From contig CACZHT010000035.1 of assembly GCA_902781045.1 (NCBI GenBank), positions 1-54,937 of the forward strand: a stretch of 54,937 nt of DNA, given 5' to 3'. The position numbers and the translations under genes were made by a program. Shown in pieces: positions 54,691 to 54,937 of this stretch; the first letter of the stretch is position 1, and each line of letters starts with the position of its first letter. The DNA is from an uncultured Bacteroidales bacterium. GTDB taxonomy: Bacteria; Bacteroidota; Bacteroidia; Bacteroidales; Muribaculaceae. A model generated the notes under the pieces. The model had not been told where the DNA came from, made no database searches, and was given only the letters and a program-made list of their open reading frames with translations.

Positions 54691-54760
54691 TCGCTACAGG
54701 GGGTCAGACCCTCTGTAGCCAGCCGAGTAAACTCGGTGGCACAGAAGGGTCAGACCCCTG
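54691..54760. repeat. GGGTCAGACCC element, inverted orientation
   Basis: CTACAGGGGGTCAGACCCTC, GCCAGCCGAG-TAAA-CTCGGTGGC and AGAAGGGTCAGACCCC. Confidence 0.85.
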
Positions 54761-54847
54761 CCGCCACCCCCTGCAGCCTTCCTGCAGCCTCCCTGCAGCT
54801 GCCACCCGAAGCCACCCGAATCCACCCATCGCCACCCATCGCCACTC

Positions 54848-54937
54848 TGAACTCCGTTCGGGTGAACGGTGCGACAGGGGGTCTGACCCTCCTGTGACAC
54901 CGAGCGAAGCGAGGCTGGCTACAGAGGGTCTGACCCA
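54848..54937. repeat. GGGTCTGACCC interspersed element, cut by window end
   Basis: It begins GAACTCCGTTCGGGTGAACG and runs through the first core to the second GGGTCTGACCC, where the window stops. Confidence 0.85.

Larger units (their letters stand above)
54387..54937. other. Repeat-dominated interval to the window edge (551 bp)
   Basis: It contains three GGGTC-N-GACCC elements and GCCGCCTTTCCGTCGCTGCG-like words. No gene is supported. The last element is cut by the window end. Confidence 0.8.

Overview
The window is about 55 kb of GC-rich chromosome from a member of the Bacteroidota, most likely the order Bacteroidales and plausibly Muribaculaceae or a relative. The reasons are: many Bacteroidota-type promoters (TTTG, 19-20 bp, then TAnnTTTG) with no Shine-Dalgarno-type leaders; a frdC-frdA-frdB operon, an eukaryote-like (GH13_8) glycogen branching enzyme and a long SecA as in Bacteroides; the cluster parA-parB-DUF5683-MltD; and secreted proteins with the dockerin-like tails common in gut Bacteroidales. 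Family-level placement is inference. No rRNA, tRNA, CRISPR array or intact insertion sequence was seen.

Layout. 1-2231: three minus-strand genes of unknown function, the last cut by the window edge and richer in A+T. 2232-3090: non-coding, packed with tiny perfect hairpins. 3091-11036: a C10 (streptopain-like) protease, a SpoU/TrmH RNA methyltransferase and a BspA-like leucine-rich-repeat protein, all minus strand. 11037-11999: non-coding, with a 214-bp MITE and several repeat families. 12000-16380 (plus): GH125 alpha-mannosidase, pyrE, an SRPBCC protein, recX and a comF-type gene, the last three tightly packed. 16381-19970: a YpfJ-type zinc metallopeptidase (minus), glgB (plus) and ssb (minus). 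20022-21457 (minus): an ArgC-like protein that has lost its active-site residues, and argR. 21772-22692 (plus): a GYF_2/CD225 membrane protein. 22765-26248 (minus): fumarate reductase frdCAB, then a 34-residue membrane ORF at 26537. 26807-30628 (plus): a Pit-type phosphate transporter and a NOL1/NOP2/Sun-family rRNA methyltransferase. 30642-37459 (minus): three tandem M6 metalloproteases with dockerin-like tails. 37762-43980 (plus): parA, parB, DUF5683, MltD-like transglycosylase and a dockerin-CotH protein. 45204-48956 (plus): a 1250-residue secreted repeat protein. 49514-54386 (minus): secA and a DUF4105 membrane protein.

Two themes stand out. First, six exported proteins (C10 protease, BspA-like protein, three M6 proteases, CotH-like protein) share one dockerin-like calcium-binding module, suggesting a common extracellular docking or anchoring partner that is not in this window. 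Second, the intergenic DNA is unusually structured: an interspersed element built on GGGTC-A/T-GACCC palindromes (at least a dozen cores), a MITE with perfect 18-bp ends and a 6-bp target duplication, tandem arrays of 22, 27-28, 30 and 62 bp, and fields of short triloop hairpins. The ArgC-like pseudoenzyme beside argR is the most unusual single gene.
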